Assembly (NCBI GenBank): GCA_036824265.1
Contig: DAITAL010000019.1
Span: 1-20,682, forward strand
Reading direction: 5' to 3'
DNA: 20,682 nucleotides
Origin: JAAYZB01 sp937958685
Lineage (GTDB): Bacteria; Bacillota_I; Bacilli_A; Izemoplasmatales; Hujiaoplasmataceae
This document shows, in pieces, positions 13,457 through 20,682 of the stretch. Position 1 is the stretch's first letter, and every line of letters begins with the position of its first letter. Both the position numbers and the translations under genes were made by a program. Below the pieces are notes generated by a model. That model was not told the DNA's origin and did no database searches. It saw nothing but the letters and a program-made list of their open reading frames with translations.

Positions 13457-14523
13457 TGGGAAGAATCCTGATGAAGGGCAACGAAGCGATCGCAGTCGCA
13501 GCCATCAGAGGCGGCATCGACGCTTTCTTCGGTTATCCGATCACCCCACAGAACGAAATTCCCGAGTACCTATCGAAACATCTGCTCGCCAATGGCAAAG
13601 CCTTTGTGCAAGCTGAATCGGAGGTCGCGGCGATCAATATGGTCTACGGAGCCGCCGGTGCCGGCGCCCGCGTCATGACTTCATCATCCTCGCCCGGCAT
13701 CGCCCTGAAACAGGAGGGCATCTCCTATCTTTGCGGCGCCCAGTTGCCGGCTGTCATCGTCTCCGTCATGCGCGGTGGTCCCGGTCTTGGCGGCATCCAG
13801 CCGTCCCAAGCTGATTACTACCAAGCCACAAGAGGCGGCGGCAATGGCGATTACAACCTGATCGTCTTCGGTCCCGAAACGATCCAGGAAACCGTGGATA
13901 TCATGAAAGAAGCGTTTGCGATCGCCGACCAATATCGCAATCCCGTGCTCGTGCTCGTCGACGGACTCATCGGCCAGATGATGGAGTCGATCGATCTCGA
14001 CAGACCCGTCAAAGAACGCAACTTGCCTCCCAAGGATTATGCGACCACCGGAACCAGGAACCACCCGGGCCGCCATATCATCAACTCCCTGTATCTCGAT
14101 CCTCTGGAACTCGAAAACCACAACAAGAAACTTCAACAGAAATACGCGCTGGTAAAGGCGCAAGAGACCAGATACGAAACTGTGGACCTCGAGGACGCCG
14201 ATTATGTCATCGTCGCCTACGGGACGATGGCGCGCATCGTCCGCTCGGCGATGGAAACGCTGAAGAAATTGGGCATCAAGGTCGGCATGATCCGCCCGAT
14301 CACAATCTGGCCGTATCCCGAGGCGGCATTTGACCTGATCAAAGCTGACTGCAAGGGGATTCTCTGTACGGAAATGAGTGCCGGCCAGATGCTCGATGAT
14401 GTGCTGATCGCCAACAACGGCCGTCACAAGGTGGCTTTCTATGGCCGCATGGGCGGCATGGTTCCCGATCCCGAAGAAATCGTGGCGGCGATCAAGAACT
14501 TTTCCGACTGGGTGGTGAAGTAA
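13456..14523 (+). CDS. vorB: 2-oxoacid:ferredoxin oxidoreductase alpha subunit VorB
   Basis: The alpha subunit of branched-chain 2-oxoacid (3-methyl-2-oxobutanoate type) ferredoxin oxidoreductase, which makes acyl-CoA, CO2 and reduced ferredoxin. The 355-residue protein has the usual VorB blocks: LMKGNEAIAVAAIRGG, FFGYPITPQNEIPEY, QAESEVAAINMVYGAAGAGARVMTSSSSPGI, MRGGPGLGGIQPSQADY and TRGGG. The C-terminal swivel-type domain runs around EDADYVIVAYGTMARI. The start is ATG 13456, overlapping the previous stop. Substrate choice of branched-chain oxoacids over 2-oxoglutarate (KorA) follows from leucine dehydrogenase upstream and ptb-buk downstream. Confidence 0.93.
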   Translation: MGRILMKGNEAIAVAAIRGGIDAFFGYPITPQNEIPEYLSKHLLANGKAFVQAESEVAAINMVYGAAGAGARVMTSSSSPGIALKQEGISYLCGAQLPAVIVSVMRGGPGLGGIQPSQADYYQATRGGGNGDYNLIVFGPETIQETVDIMKEAFAIADQYRNPVLVLVDGLIGQMMESIDLDRPVKERNLPPKDYATTGTRNHPGRHIINSLYLDPLELENHNKKLQQKYALVKAQETRYETVDLEDADYVIVAYGTMARIVRSAMETLKKLGIKVGMIRPITIWPYPEAAFDLIKADCKGILCTEMSAGQMLDDVLIANNGRHKVAFYGRMGGMVPDPEEIVAAIKNFSDWVVK

Positions 14524-14524
14524 G

Positions 14525-15274
14525 ATGGAAGTCAAATACGCAAAGACAAAGGGCCTGACCGACAAGCCGCTCACCTATTGCCCCGGTTGCACCCACGGGA
14601 TCGTCCACAAGCTCGTCGCCGAAGCCCTTGATGAACTCGGGCTTCTGGGCGAAGCTGTCGGCATCGCCAGCGTCGGTTGCTCGGTCTTCTCTTATGAATT
14701 CTTCAACTGCGACATGCAGCAGGCGCCCCATGGCCGGGCATGCGCGGAAGCGACCGGCATCAAGCGCGTCCGCCCCGACTTGACCGTTTTCACCTATCAG
14801 GGAGACGGTGATCTGGCCTCGATCGGCATCGCGGAGACCATCCACGCCGCCAATCGCGGCGAAAACATCACCGTGATCTTCATCAACAACGCCATCTATG
14901 GGATGACAGGCGGCCAAATGGCGCCGACGACCCTCATCGGCCAGCGGACGACCACCTCGCAAGGCGGCCGCACCCTCGCGCAACACGGAAACCCGATAAA
15001 AATCAGCGAGATCTTCGCGCAGATCGAGGGCGTCGCCTATCTTGAACGCGTCGCTACCTTCAATCCCAAACAAGTCCTAAACGCCAAGAAGGCGATCAAG
15101 AAAGCCTTCACCTATCAAAAGGAAAAACGTGGCTTTACGATGATCGAAGTGCTCTCCACTTGCCCGGTCAACTGGGGTATGACCCCGATCGACGCGCTCG
15201 AGTGGGTCAAGACTTCGATGACGCCGATCTATCCGCTCGGACTCTTCAAGGACAAAGGTGATTTCCATGAATAG
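14525..15274 (+). CDS. vorA: 2-oxoacid:ferredoxin oxidoreductase beta (thiamine diphosphate-binding) subunit
   Basis: The thiamine diphosphate-binding catalytic subunit of the Vor complex. The 249-residue protein begins with YCPGCTHG (near residue 18), has GIASVGCSVF, and carries the ThDP/Mg motif GDGDLASIG...FINNAIYGMTGGQ (about residues 95-135). These are followed by APTT and TSQGGR. The length agrees with Vor/Kor beta subunits. It starts one base after the vorB stop, and its TAG stop lies inside the start region of the next gene (8-base overlap). TAG is thus a working stop codon in this genome. Confidence 0.93.
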   Translation: MEVKYAKTKGLTDKPLTYCPGCTHGIVHKLVAEALDELGLLGEAVGIASVGCSVFSYEFFNCDMQQAPHGRACAEATGIKRVRPDLTVFTYQGDGDLASIGIAETIHAANRGENITVIFINNAIYGMTGGQMAPTTLIGQRTTTSQGGRTLAQHGNPIKISEIFAQIEGVAYLERVATFNPKQVLNAKKAIKKAFTYQKEKRGFTMIEVLSTCPVNWGMTPIDALEWVKTSMTPIYPLGLFKDKGDFHE

Positions 15275-15839
15275 CACATGCCGCATCCGCGTCGCCGGTT
15301 TCGGCGGACAAGGCGTGATGATGTTCGGACAGATGCTTGCCTACTCCGCGACCCACGACGAACTCAACACGCTTTGGTTCCCCTCCTACGGTCCGGAGAC
15401 CCGCGGCGGAACCGCCAACTGTTCCGTGATCGTCAGCAATCAGACCATCAACTCACCGGTCTTCAAGGCCGCCGACCATCTCGTCGTCTTCAACATGCCT
15501 TCGCTCACGAAATTTCAGGAGCAAATCGAACAAGGTGGCCTCATCTTGTATAACGCCTCGCTGATCAAGACGGCGGTGAAAAGCGACAAGGCGCTCGTCG
15601 TCGGCATTCCCATCAACGACATCGCCCACGATCTTGGCTCGCTTCAAGTGGCCAACATGGTCATGCTGGGGGCGTATCTGGAACTGACCGGCCTGTTCAC
15701 GGATGCGACGATCACCGAGATCATCAAGAAATTCATGGGCGAACGCAAAGCCCACATGGTCGAAATCAACATCCAGGCCATCGCCGCCGGGCGTAAGCAA
15801 ATCCGCGACATCGGGGTGACTTATGTTAAAACGAGTTGA
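15267..15839 (+). CDS. vorC: 2-oxoacid:ferredoxin oxidoreductase gamma subunit
   Basis: The gamma subunit (pyruvate/ketoisovalerate oxidoreductase catalytic domain) completes the four-part Vor complex and contributes to CoA binding in relatives. The 190-residue protein has IRVAGFGGQGVMMFGQMLA at the N-terminus, the conserved SYGPETRGGTANCSVI segment, and an LGSLQVANMVMLGAYLELTG helix. ATG 15267 has AAAGGTG six bases upstream and is preferred to a GTG at 15258 inside that site. It overlaps vorA by 8 bases and the next gene by 17 bases. Confidence 0.92.
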   Translation: MNSTCRIRVAGFGGQGVMMFGQMLAYSATHDELNTLWFPSYGPETRGGTANCSVIVSNQTINSPVFKAADHLVVFNMPSLTKFQEQIEQGGLILYNASLIKTAVKSDKALVVGIPINDIAHDLGSLQVANMVMLGAYLELTGLFTDATITEIIKKFMGERKAHMVEINIQAIAAGRKQIRDIGVTYVKTS

Positions 15840-16740
15840 CGAACTGATCATATTCGCCAAAGCGGCCAAGACCAAACGGATCGCCGTTGTTTTTGCCCAT
15901 GACGAGAACGTCATGGAAGCGGTGGCGAAGGCGATCGAACTCGGTGTCGTCGATCCGGTTCTGATCGGCGAAAGCCGCGAGATCGCAAACTTGATGTCCA
16001 AGCACTGCCTGGGACATGCCTATGAGGTGATCGACGAGAGCGACGGCGAGAAGGCGACCAAGATCGCGATGGACCTGGTCAACGCCGGCAAGGCCGAGAT
16101 CGTGATGAAAGGCCTGATCGATACCCGCGTCCTCCTGAAAGGCGTCGTCAACAAGGAATACGGCATCCGCAAGGCCCAATTGCTCAGCCATGTCGGGCTC
16201 GTTTCCTATCCCGGATTCGACCGCGTGCTGTTTGCCTCGGACGGGGCAATGAACATCGAGCCATCCATCGATGAAAAAATCATGATCATCGAAAACGCCG
16301 TGACCCTCGCCCACAACCTGGGATACCGAGAACCGAAAGTCGGCTTGGTGAGCGCCGTCGAGAAAGTCAATCCCAAGATCCAGTCGACGGTCGACGCCGA
16401 AAAAATCAAGGAATATTACCGGGCAAATCCGCCGCAAGGCTTTCTGATCGACGGGCCGTTTGCGATCGACAACCTCGTTTCCCACGAGGCGGTCAAACAC
16501 AAGGGTATCGAAAGCCCCGTCGCCGGCAACGCCGATGTGCTCATCTTCTCGCACCTTGACGGCGGCAACATCTTCTACAAGACCTCGGTGTTTCTCGCCC
16601 AAGGCACTTCTGCCGGCATCATCGTCGGCGCCAAGGTGCCGATCGTCCTGACGAGCCGGGCGGACAGCGCCGAAGCCAAATTGTTATCAATCCTGTTAGC
16701 GGTGGTGACCCAAGATGGATTACTTGCTATTGATCATTAA
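15823..16740 (+). CDS. ptb: Phosphate butyryltransferase (phosphotransbutyrylase)
   Basis: Ptb exchanges CoA for phosphate on butyryl-CoA or, in this context, isovaleryl-, isobutyryl- and 2-methylbutyryl-CoA. The 305-residue length and the motifs RIAVVFAHDENVMEAV, VMKGLIDTRVLLKGVVN, LLSHVGLV, FASDGAMNIEPS, KVGLVSAVEKVNPKIQSTVDA, GFLIDGPFAIDNLVS, FSHLDGGNIFYKT and VLTSRADSAEAKLLSI are those of Bacillus and Clostridium Ptb. It overlaps vorC by 17 bases and the kinase gene by 26 bases. This guarantees co-expression and suggests translational coupling. Confidence 0.94.
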   Translation: MLKRVDELIIFAKAAKTKRIAVVFAHDENVMEAVAKAIELGVVDPVLIGESREIANLMSKHCLGHAYEVIDESDGEKATKIAMDLVNAGKAEIVMKGLIDTRVLLKGVVNKEYGIRKAQLLSHVGLVSYPGFDRVLFASDGAMNIEPSIDEKIMIIENAVTLAHNLGYREPKVGLVSAVEKVNPKIQSTVDAEKIKEYYRANPPQGFLIDGPFAIDNLVSHEAVKHKGIESPVAGNADVLIFSHLDGGNIFYKTSVFLAQGTSAGIIVGAKVPIVLTSRADSAEAKLLSILLAVVTQDGLLAIDH

Positions 16741-17788
16741 CCCCGGTTCCACCTCCACCAAGGTCGCGATCTTCATCAACGACAAACTGATCCAGGAGCA
16801 GGTCCTAAAGCATGACGTCGACGACCTCAAGCACTTTCCGACGATCATCGACCAGCTGTCCTTCCGCCGGGACATCATCATCGATTTTCTCCGCGAGCAT
16901 CGCTACACCGTCGACAACATCGACGTCTTCGTCGGTCGTGGCGGGTTGCTCAAAGCCCTAAAACAAGGCGGAACCTACCGGATTTCAGAAAACATGCTGG
17001 AAGATCTGCGAACCTGCAAGTATGGCTCTCACGCTTCCAATCTCGGCGCGCTGCTCGCCCATGAGCTCGCCAAACCGCTCAATCGCCCCGCCTATATCGT
17101 CAATCCCGTCTCCGTCGACGAGTTCGACGACATCGCCCGGGTCTCCGGGCTCAAGGGCATCGAACGGACGAGCGTCTTCCACGTCCTCAACCAGAAGGCG
17201 ATCGCCCGCCGCTATGCCCGAGGCATCGGCAAGAAGTACGAAAACTCGACGATCATCGTCGCCCATCTCGGCGGCGGCATCTCCGTCGGGCTGCATCACA
17301 ACGGGCGCGTGATCGATGTCAACAACGCTTTAGGCGGCGACGGGCCATTCTCCCCGGAACGGACCGGACAACTACCGACCTATCCGCTCATCGAACTGTG
17401 TTTCTCCGGAAAATACACGAAGGAACAGGTCAAGAAGATGCTGGTCGGCAACGGCGGTCTCGTTTCTTATCTGGGTACCTCCAACGGCATCGAGATCGAC
17501 AAGCGGATCAAGGCAGGCGACAAGGAAGCCGAATTCTACTTCCGGGCGATGGCCTACAACGTCGTCAAGGAGATCGGCAGCCTCTTTTTCGCCGCCAGCG
17601 GCAAAGTCGACGGCATCGTCATCACCGGTGGCATCGCCCATAACGAGATGTTCATCGGCTTTCTCAAGGATTACATCGCACCGATCAAACCGCTGGCGGT
17701 TTTTCCCGGCGAAGACGAGATGCGCGCCCTCGCCGAGGGAGCCTTGAGCGTCCTTTCCCAGGATGAGAAACTGCTGGCTTACGAGTGA
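16715..17788 (+). CDS. buk: Butyrate kinase (branched-chain fatty acid kinase)
   Basis: Buk transfers phosphate from the acyl-phosphate to ADP, giving ATP and a short-chain fatty acid; branched substrates (isovalerate, isobutyrate) are expected here. The 357-residue protein belongs to the acetate/butyrate kinase (ASKHA) fold. Visible motifs are LLIINPGSTSTKVAIF at the N-terminus, GRGGLLKALKQGGTYRIS, the IVNPVSVDEFDDIARVSGL segment, IIVAHLGGGISVGLHHNGRVIDVNNALGGDGPFSPERTG, and the C-terminal VDGIVITGGIAHNE with FPGEDEMRALAEGAL. It is the last gene of the operon, and a terminator follows 20 bases after the stop. Confidence 0.95.
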   Translation: MDYLLLIINPGSTSTKVAIFINDKLIQEQVLKHDVDDLKHFPTIIDQLSFRRDIIIDFLREHRYTVDNIDVFVGRGGLLKALKQGGTYRISENMLEDLRTCKYGSHASNLGALLAHELAKPLNRPAYIVNPVSVDEFDDIARVSGLKGIERTSVFHVLNQKAIARRYARGIGKKYENSTIIVAHLGGGISVGLHHNGRVIDVNNALGGDGPFSPERTGQLPTYPLIELCFSGKYTKEQVKKMLVGNGGLVSYLGTSNGIEIDKRIKAGDKEAEFYFRAMAYNVVKEIGSLFFAASGKVDGIVITGGIAHNEMFIGFLKDYIAPIKPLAVFPGEDEMRALAEGALSVLSQDEKLLAYE

Positions 17789-17808
17789 TGCCCACAATCG
17801 ATGCATCG

Positions 17809-17835
17809 AGGCAAGCTGATCTGCTTGCCTTTTTT
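17809..17835 (+). terminator. Intrinsic terminator of the vor-ptb-buk operon
   Basis: An 8-bp perfect stem (17809-17816 AGGCAAGC with 17823-17830) closes a 6-base loop and runs into six T residues (17830-17835). It is a good rho-independent terminator, 20 bases after the buk stop. Confidence 0.85.
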
Positions 17836-17848
17836 CTTGGCAAGCAGA
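17820..17848 (+). other. Alternative hairpin sharing the terminator's 3' arm
   Basis: The 3' arm of the terminator (CTGCTTGCC, 17821-17829) is also perfectly complementary to GGCAAGCAG at 17839-17847. With the flanking T-A this makes a 10-bp stem that holds the T-tract in its 9-base loop. The two hairpins exclude each other, the formal layout of a terminator/antiterminator switch. Whether it is used is unknown. Confidence 0.55.
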
Positions 17849-17901
17849 AGCGAACCCTGGGCAAACCGATGAAAAAAAGCGAAAAACCGAAACATCATTT
17901 C

Positions 17902-17929
17902 TTGACATCATTTGCCAACGTGATATAAT
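17902..17929 (+). promoter_or_regulatory. sigma-A promoter of groESL
   Basis: TTGACA (17902-17907), a 16-base spacer and TATAAT (17924-17929), the latter preceded by TGA (extended -10), form a near-perfect promoter. Transcription would start around 17936, within the CIRCE operator. Confidence 0.88.
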
Positions 17930-17933
17930 AATA

Positions 17934-17960
17934 TTGGCACTTAAACGATTAGAGTGCTAA
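17934..17960 (+). promoter_or_regulatory. CIRCE operator (HrcA binding site)
   Basis: TTGGCACTT, nine bases, GAGTGCTAA. The right arm matches the CIRCE consensus exactly, and the left arm differs at two positions (consensus TTAGCACTC). The spacing of 9 is standard. It overlaps the transcription start of groESL, so heat-shock repression by HrcA is expected. hrcA itself is not in the window. Confidence 0.93.
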
Positions 17961-17985
17961 AAACAAGAGAAGGAGTGAATAGCAC

Positions 17986-18267
17986 ATGTTGAAACCTTTA
18001 CACGACAATGTTGTCCTGAAAAAGGAGAAAGTTGAAAAGAAGACAGCGAGCGGCATCATCCTCACCGGTGACATCAAGGATCAGCCGAGTTTCGCCACCG
18101 TCGTCGCCATCGGCAAAGGCGCGCTTGTCGACGGCGTATTGGTCCCCCTCACGGTCAAGGAAGGGGACAAGGTCGTCTATAAGAAGTATTCGACCACGGA
18201 GTTCAAATTCGAAGATGAGGAATATCTGATCATTGCGGAAAAAGATATCCTCGCAATCATAGAGTAG
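17986..18267 (+). CDS. groES: Co-chaperonin GroES
   Basis: The heptameric lid of the GroEL chamber. The 93-residue protein shows the N-terminal LKPLHDNVVLKKEKVEKKT strand and the mobile loop ASGIILTGDIKDQPSFATV. The family's usual P-x-KPQ segment is reduced to DIKDQPS. It continues with VAIGKGALVDG, VKEGDKVVYKKYSTTEFKFEDEEYLII and a C-terminal DILAIIE. AAGGAG lies ten bases before ATG 17986. It is followed by groEL after 10 bases in the standard order, and ends in TAG. Confidence 0.96.
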   Translation: MLKPLHDNVVLKKEKVEKKTASGIILTGDIKDQPSFATVVAIGKGALVDGVLVPLTVKEGDKVVYKKYSTTEFKFEDEEYLIIAEKDILAIIE

Positions 18268-18277
18268 GGGTGAAATC

Positions 18278-19888
18278 ATGAGTAAGGAAATCCGCTATTC
18301 CAAAGACGCCCGCGTCGCGATGCTCAAGGGCGTCGACACCTTGGCCGATGCCGTCAAGGTGACTCTCGGTCCGAAAGGCCGCAACGTCGTTCTCGACAAA
18401 GGCTACGGCTCACCGACGATCACCAACGACGGCGTGACGATCGCCAAGGAGATCGAACTGAAAGACGCTTTCGAAAATATGGGCGCGAAACTGGTATACG
18501 AAGCCGCCAACAAAACCAACGACGTCGCCGGCGACGGCACGACGACCGCAACGGTCCTGACGCAGTCGATGATCCACAAAGGCATCCAAAACGTCGAAAA
18601 GGGCGCCAACCCCGTCCTCATGCGCGAGGGCATGGAAATGGCCGCGAAGGAAGTGGCCAAACGCCTGCTCGACAAATCGCACCAGATCGTCACCAACGAT
18701 GACATCGCCAGTGTCGCCACCGTTTCCTCGGGATCCGCCGAAATCGGCGAAACGATCGCCAAGGCGATGGCGAAGGTCGGCAAGAACGGCGTCATCAGCG
18801 TTGACGAATCGAAGAGTTTCGACACCTATCTTGAAGTCGTCGAAGGCATGCAGTATGACAAGGGCTACATCTCGCCCTACATGGTCTCCGACCGGGAAAA
18901 GATGGAAGTCGTCATGGAAAACGCCAATCTCCTGATCACGGACCAGAAGATCTCGACGATCAAGGATATCCTCCCGCTTTTGGAACAGATCGTCCAAAAC
19001 AACAAACCGCTTCTGATCATCGCCGACGACATCGAGAACGAGGTCCTCTCGACGCTGATCGTCAACAAGCTCCGCGGCACCTTCAACATCGTCGCCACGA
19101 AGGCCCCCGGGTTTGGCGACAACCAGAAAGAGATGCTGATGGATATCGCCACGCTGACGGGCGCGAGATTCTTCGCCAAAGATCTCAACTTGGAAGTCAA
19201 GGAAGCCAAACTCGAAGATCTCGGCATTGCCAAGAAAGTCATCGTCGCCAAAGAAACGACGACGATCATCGACGGCTCCGGAAACAAGGACGCCATCAAG
19301 GCCAGGGTCGAGGAAATCAAGACGCATATCCAGAAGAGCACTTCCGACTATGACAAGAAGCGTCTCAACGAACGGCTGGCGAAGCTGACCAGCGGTGTGG
19401 CGATCGTCAAGGTCGGCGCCACGACGGAAACGGAACTCAAGGAGAAGAAACTGAAAATCGAGGACGCCCTGAACGCAACGAAAGCCGCGGTCGAAGAAGG
19501 CATCGTCATCGGTGGCGGCGCCGCGCTCGTCGAAATCTACAACGAGATCAAACAGACACTCAAGTCCGAGACTGTCGACATTCAGAAAGGCATCAACGTC
19601 GTCGTCGAATCCTTGACCGCACCGGTCTTCCAGATTGCGGAGAATTCCGGTTTCGATGCGCTCGAGATCGTCGACCTCCAGAAGAAGGCGAAGAAGAATA
19701 TCGGCTTCAATGCCCGCACCGGCGAATGGGTCGACATGTTCAAAGCCGGGATCGTCGATCCCACGAAGGTCACCCGCAGCGCGATCATGAACGCTGCCTC
19801 GATCTCCGCGATGTTCATCACCACGGAAGTCGGGGTGGCGGAAATCAAGGAAGAAAAACCGGCCATGCCGCAACCGGAAATGTATTAA
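18278..19888 (+). CDS. groEL: Chaperonin GroEL (Hsp60)
   Basis: The ATP-driven tetradecameric folding chamber. The 536-residue sequence is collinear with GroEL throughout: VTLGPKGRNVVLDKGYGSPTITNDGVTIAKEIEL at the N-terminus and the ATP-site VAGDGTTTATVL near residue 87. The apical domain includes EGMQYDKGYISPYMV, and PGFGDNQKEML and the IVIGGGAALV block lie in the C-terminal half. ATG 18278 has GGGGTG upstream. The C-terminus ends KEEKPAMPQPEMY and lacks the Gly-Gly-Met repeat tail found in many GroELs, so the chamber floor differs. A terminator follows at once. Confidence 0.98.
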   Translation: MSKEIRYSKDARVAMLKGVDTLADAVKVTLGPKGRNVVLDKGYGSPTITNDGVTIAKEIELKDAFENMGAKLVYEAANKTNDVAGDGTTTATVLTQSMIHKGIQNVEKGANPVLMREGMEMAAKEVAKRLLDKSHQIVTNDDIASVATVSSGSAEIGETIAKAMAKVGKNGVISVDESKSFDTYLEVVEGMQYDKGYISPYMVSDREKMEVVMENANLLITDQKISTIKDILPLLEQIVQNNKPLLIIADDIENEVLSTLIVNKLRGTFNIVATKAPGFGDNQKEMLMDIATLTGARFFAKDLNLEVKEAKLEDLGIAKKVIVAKETTTIIDGSGNKDAIKARVEEIKTHIQKSTSDYDKKRLNERLAKLTSGVAIVKVGATTETELKEKKLKIEDALNATKAAVEEGIVIGGGAALVEIYNEIKQTLKSETVDIQKGINVVVESLTAPVFQIAENSGFDALEIVDLQKKAKKNIGFNARTGEWVDMFKAGIVDPTKVTRSAIMNAASISAMFITTEVGVAEIKEEKPAMPQPEMY

Positions 19889-19893
19889 CCAGC

Positions 19894-19918
19894 AAAGGCA
19901 CTCGAAAAGTGCCTTTTT
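19894..19918 (+). terminator. Intrinsic terminator of groESL
   Basis: AAAGGCACT (19894-19902), a 5-base loop, AGTGCCTTT (19908-19916), with a T run to 19918: a 9-bp perfect stem with T-tract six bases after the groEL stop. Confidence 0.9.
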
Positions 19919-19920
19919 CA

Positions 19921-19949
19921 TTGCACCGAAAGCAAAAGACTGGTATACT
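19921..19949 (+). promoter_or_regulatory. Promoter of the HAD-family gene
   Basis: TTGCAC (19921-19926), a 17-base spacer and TATACT (19944-19949) with an upstream TGG (extended -10). Transcription would begin near 19956, practically at the ATG at 19957. This favours the GTG at 19972, which has a ribosome site inside the leader. Confidence 0.65.
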
Positions 19950-19971
19950 GGTGAAAATGGGGGGTGAGGCT

Positions 19972-20682
19972 GTGTATCAGGCCATCTTGTTCGATCTCGA
20001 TGGCACGCTGCTGCCGCTCGATGAAAAAAAATTCATCGAGTTGTACTTTGCCGGCCTGCTTGCCAAAACCAGCAAGTTCGGGCTATCACCCGCCAAAATG
20101 GTCGAGGCCGTCTGGTCAGGCACCAAGGCGATGATCGACAACCACCCGCCCGCGACCAACGAAACGCAATTCTGGAACGCTTTCGAACGGATGACCGGCA
20201 TCCCGCGGCAAGCGATCGAACCCAGTTTCCGGGAATACTACGAAACCGATTTTGAGGATGTGCGAATTGCAGCGCGCGCCAACCCGCTCGCCAAGCCGCT
20301 TATCACCCATCTACGAGAGTTGAAGACGAAACTGATTTTGGCAACAAATCCGGTTTTCCCTGTCGCGGCAACAAAAAGAAGAATGGCTTGGATTGACCTG
20401 GAAATGGCTGATTTCAGCCATGTCACGACTTACGATAATTGCAGTTACGCCAAGCCGAATCCAGGCTACTACCGCGCGCTTCTCGAGCAGTTCCACCTTG
20501 ATCCCAGGCATTGCCTCATGGTGGGCAACGACGTCGATGAGGACATGATCGCATAGACCCTGGGACTCGACACCTTCCTCGTGACCGATTGTTTGAACAA
20601 CCGAAACAACCGTGACTTGAGCATTTTCCGTCACGGCTCATTCAGGGAACTCGATCAATTTCTGCGCAGGTTGGACCCGTGA
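19972..20682 (+). pseudogene. HAD-superfamily hydrolase gene interrupted by an in-frame TAG at 20554-20556
   Basis: A HAD subfamily I phosphatase-like protein, substrate unknown. All four HAD motifs are present before the stop: I FDLDGT (nucleophile D8, D10), II LATNP, III the lysine in AKPNPGYY, and IV VGNDVDEDM. A helical cap lies between I and II. Translation from GTG 19972 (GGGGTGAGG just upstream) gives 194 residues and ends at TAG right after motif IV. The same frame continues for 41 sense codons beginning TLGLDTFLVTDCL, exactly the last beta strand expected in the family, to a TGA at the final base of the window. So one nonsense change (or sequencing error) truncates an otherwise intact gene. 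The shortened protein could persist but would lack the last core strand. ATG 19957 is an alternative start. Confidence 0.8.

Noticed and set aside
18410..19921. Long open frame on the minus strand opposite groEL (about 500 codons)
   Set aside because: It is antisense to a fully collinear groEL, has low-complexity Asp/Phe/Val-rich translation and no ribosome site; the GC-rich codon pattern of groEL produces it.
20554..20556. TAG recoded as an amino acid (pyrrolysine or stop reassignment)
   Set aside because: TAG ends the DAO flavoprotein, vorA, groES and Smr genes normally, no SECIS/PYLIS-like context or pyl gene is visible, and HAD hydrolases are not known to need it.

Overview
The window (about 20.7 kb, GC in the mid-50s by eye) comes from a bacterium of the Bacillota/Mycoplasmatota side, most likely an anaerobic amino-acid fermenter. 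The evidence is sigma-A promoters, strong AGGAGG-type ribosome sites, CcpA (cre)-like operators, a CIRCE/HrcA-controlled groESL operon, a PdxST/PdxR B6 locus, and several ferredoxin-linked enzymes. TGA and TAG both end genuine genes, so the standard bacterial code applies. GroEL has no GGM-repeat tail. I would guess an Erysipelotrichia or Mollicutes-related Bacilli lineage, with low confidence.

Left part (1-4303). pdxT (cut by the window edge) and pdxS (PLP synthase) run leftwards, with a divergent MocR/PdxR-type regulator between about 1108 and 2505. A convergent gene encodes a CASTOR/POLLUX-like ion channel with two membrane segments and two RCK-like domains.

Proline operon (4433-10336). 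Five tightly overlapping genes encode a [2Fe-2S] protein, an FAD/pyridine-nucleotide-type oxidoreductase, a 2x[4Fe-4S] ferredoxin, a BFD-like [2Fe-2S] protein and a DAO-type flavoprotein. These match the parts of the Hcn/Nox/dye-linked L-proline dehydrogenase family. rocA (P5C dehydrogenase) follows directly, so the pathway read here is proline to P5C to glutamate. A conserved protein of unknown function with cysteine pairs closes the operon. A cre-like site sits at the promoter.

Small two-gene unit (10415-11354). It encodes an unrecognised 202-aa protein overlapping a stand-alone Smr-domain protein.

Branched-chain amino-acid operon (11439-17788). The order is leucine dehydrogenase, a P-loop ATPase, VorDBAC-type 2-oxoacid:ferredoxin oxidoreductase, phosphate butyryltransferase and butyrate kinase. 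This converts Leu/Val/Ile through 2-oxoacids and acyl-CoAs to branched short-chain acids, with reduced ferredoxin and ATP as products. A second cre-like site lies just after its promoter. An intrinsic terminator with a competing alternative hairpin follows.

Right end (17902-20682). groES-groEL carries a sigma-A promoter, CIRCE and a terminator. It is followed by a HAD-family hydrolase gene interrupted by an in-frame TAG, whose frame reopens and runs to a TGA at the last base of the window. No rRNA, tRNA, CRISPR array or insertion sequence was seen.
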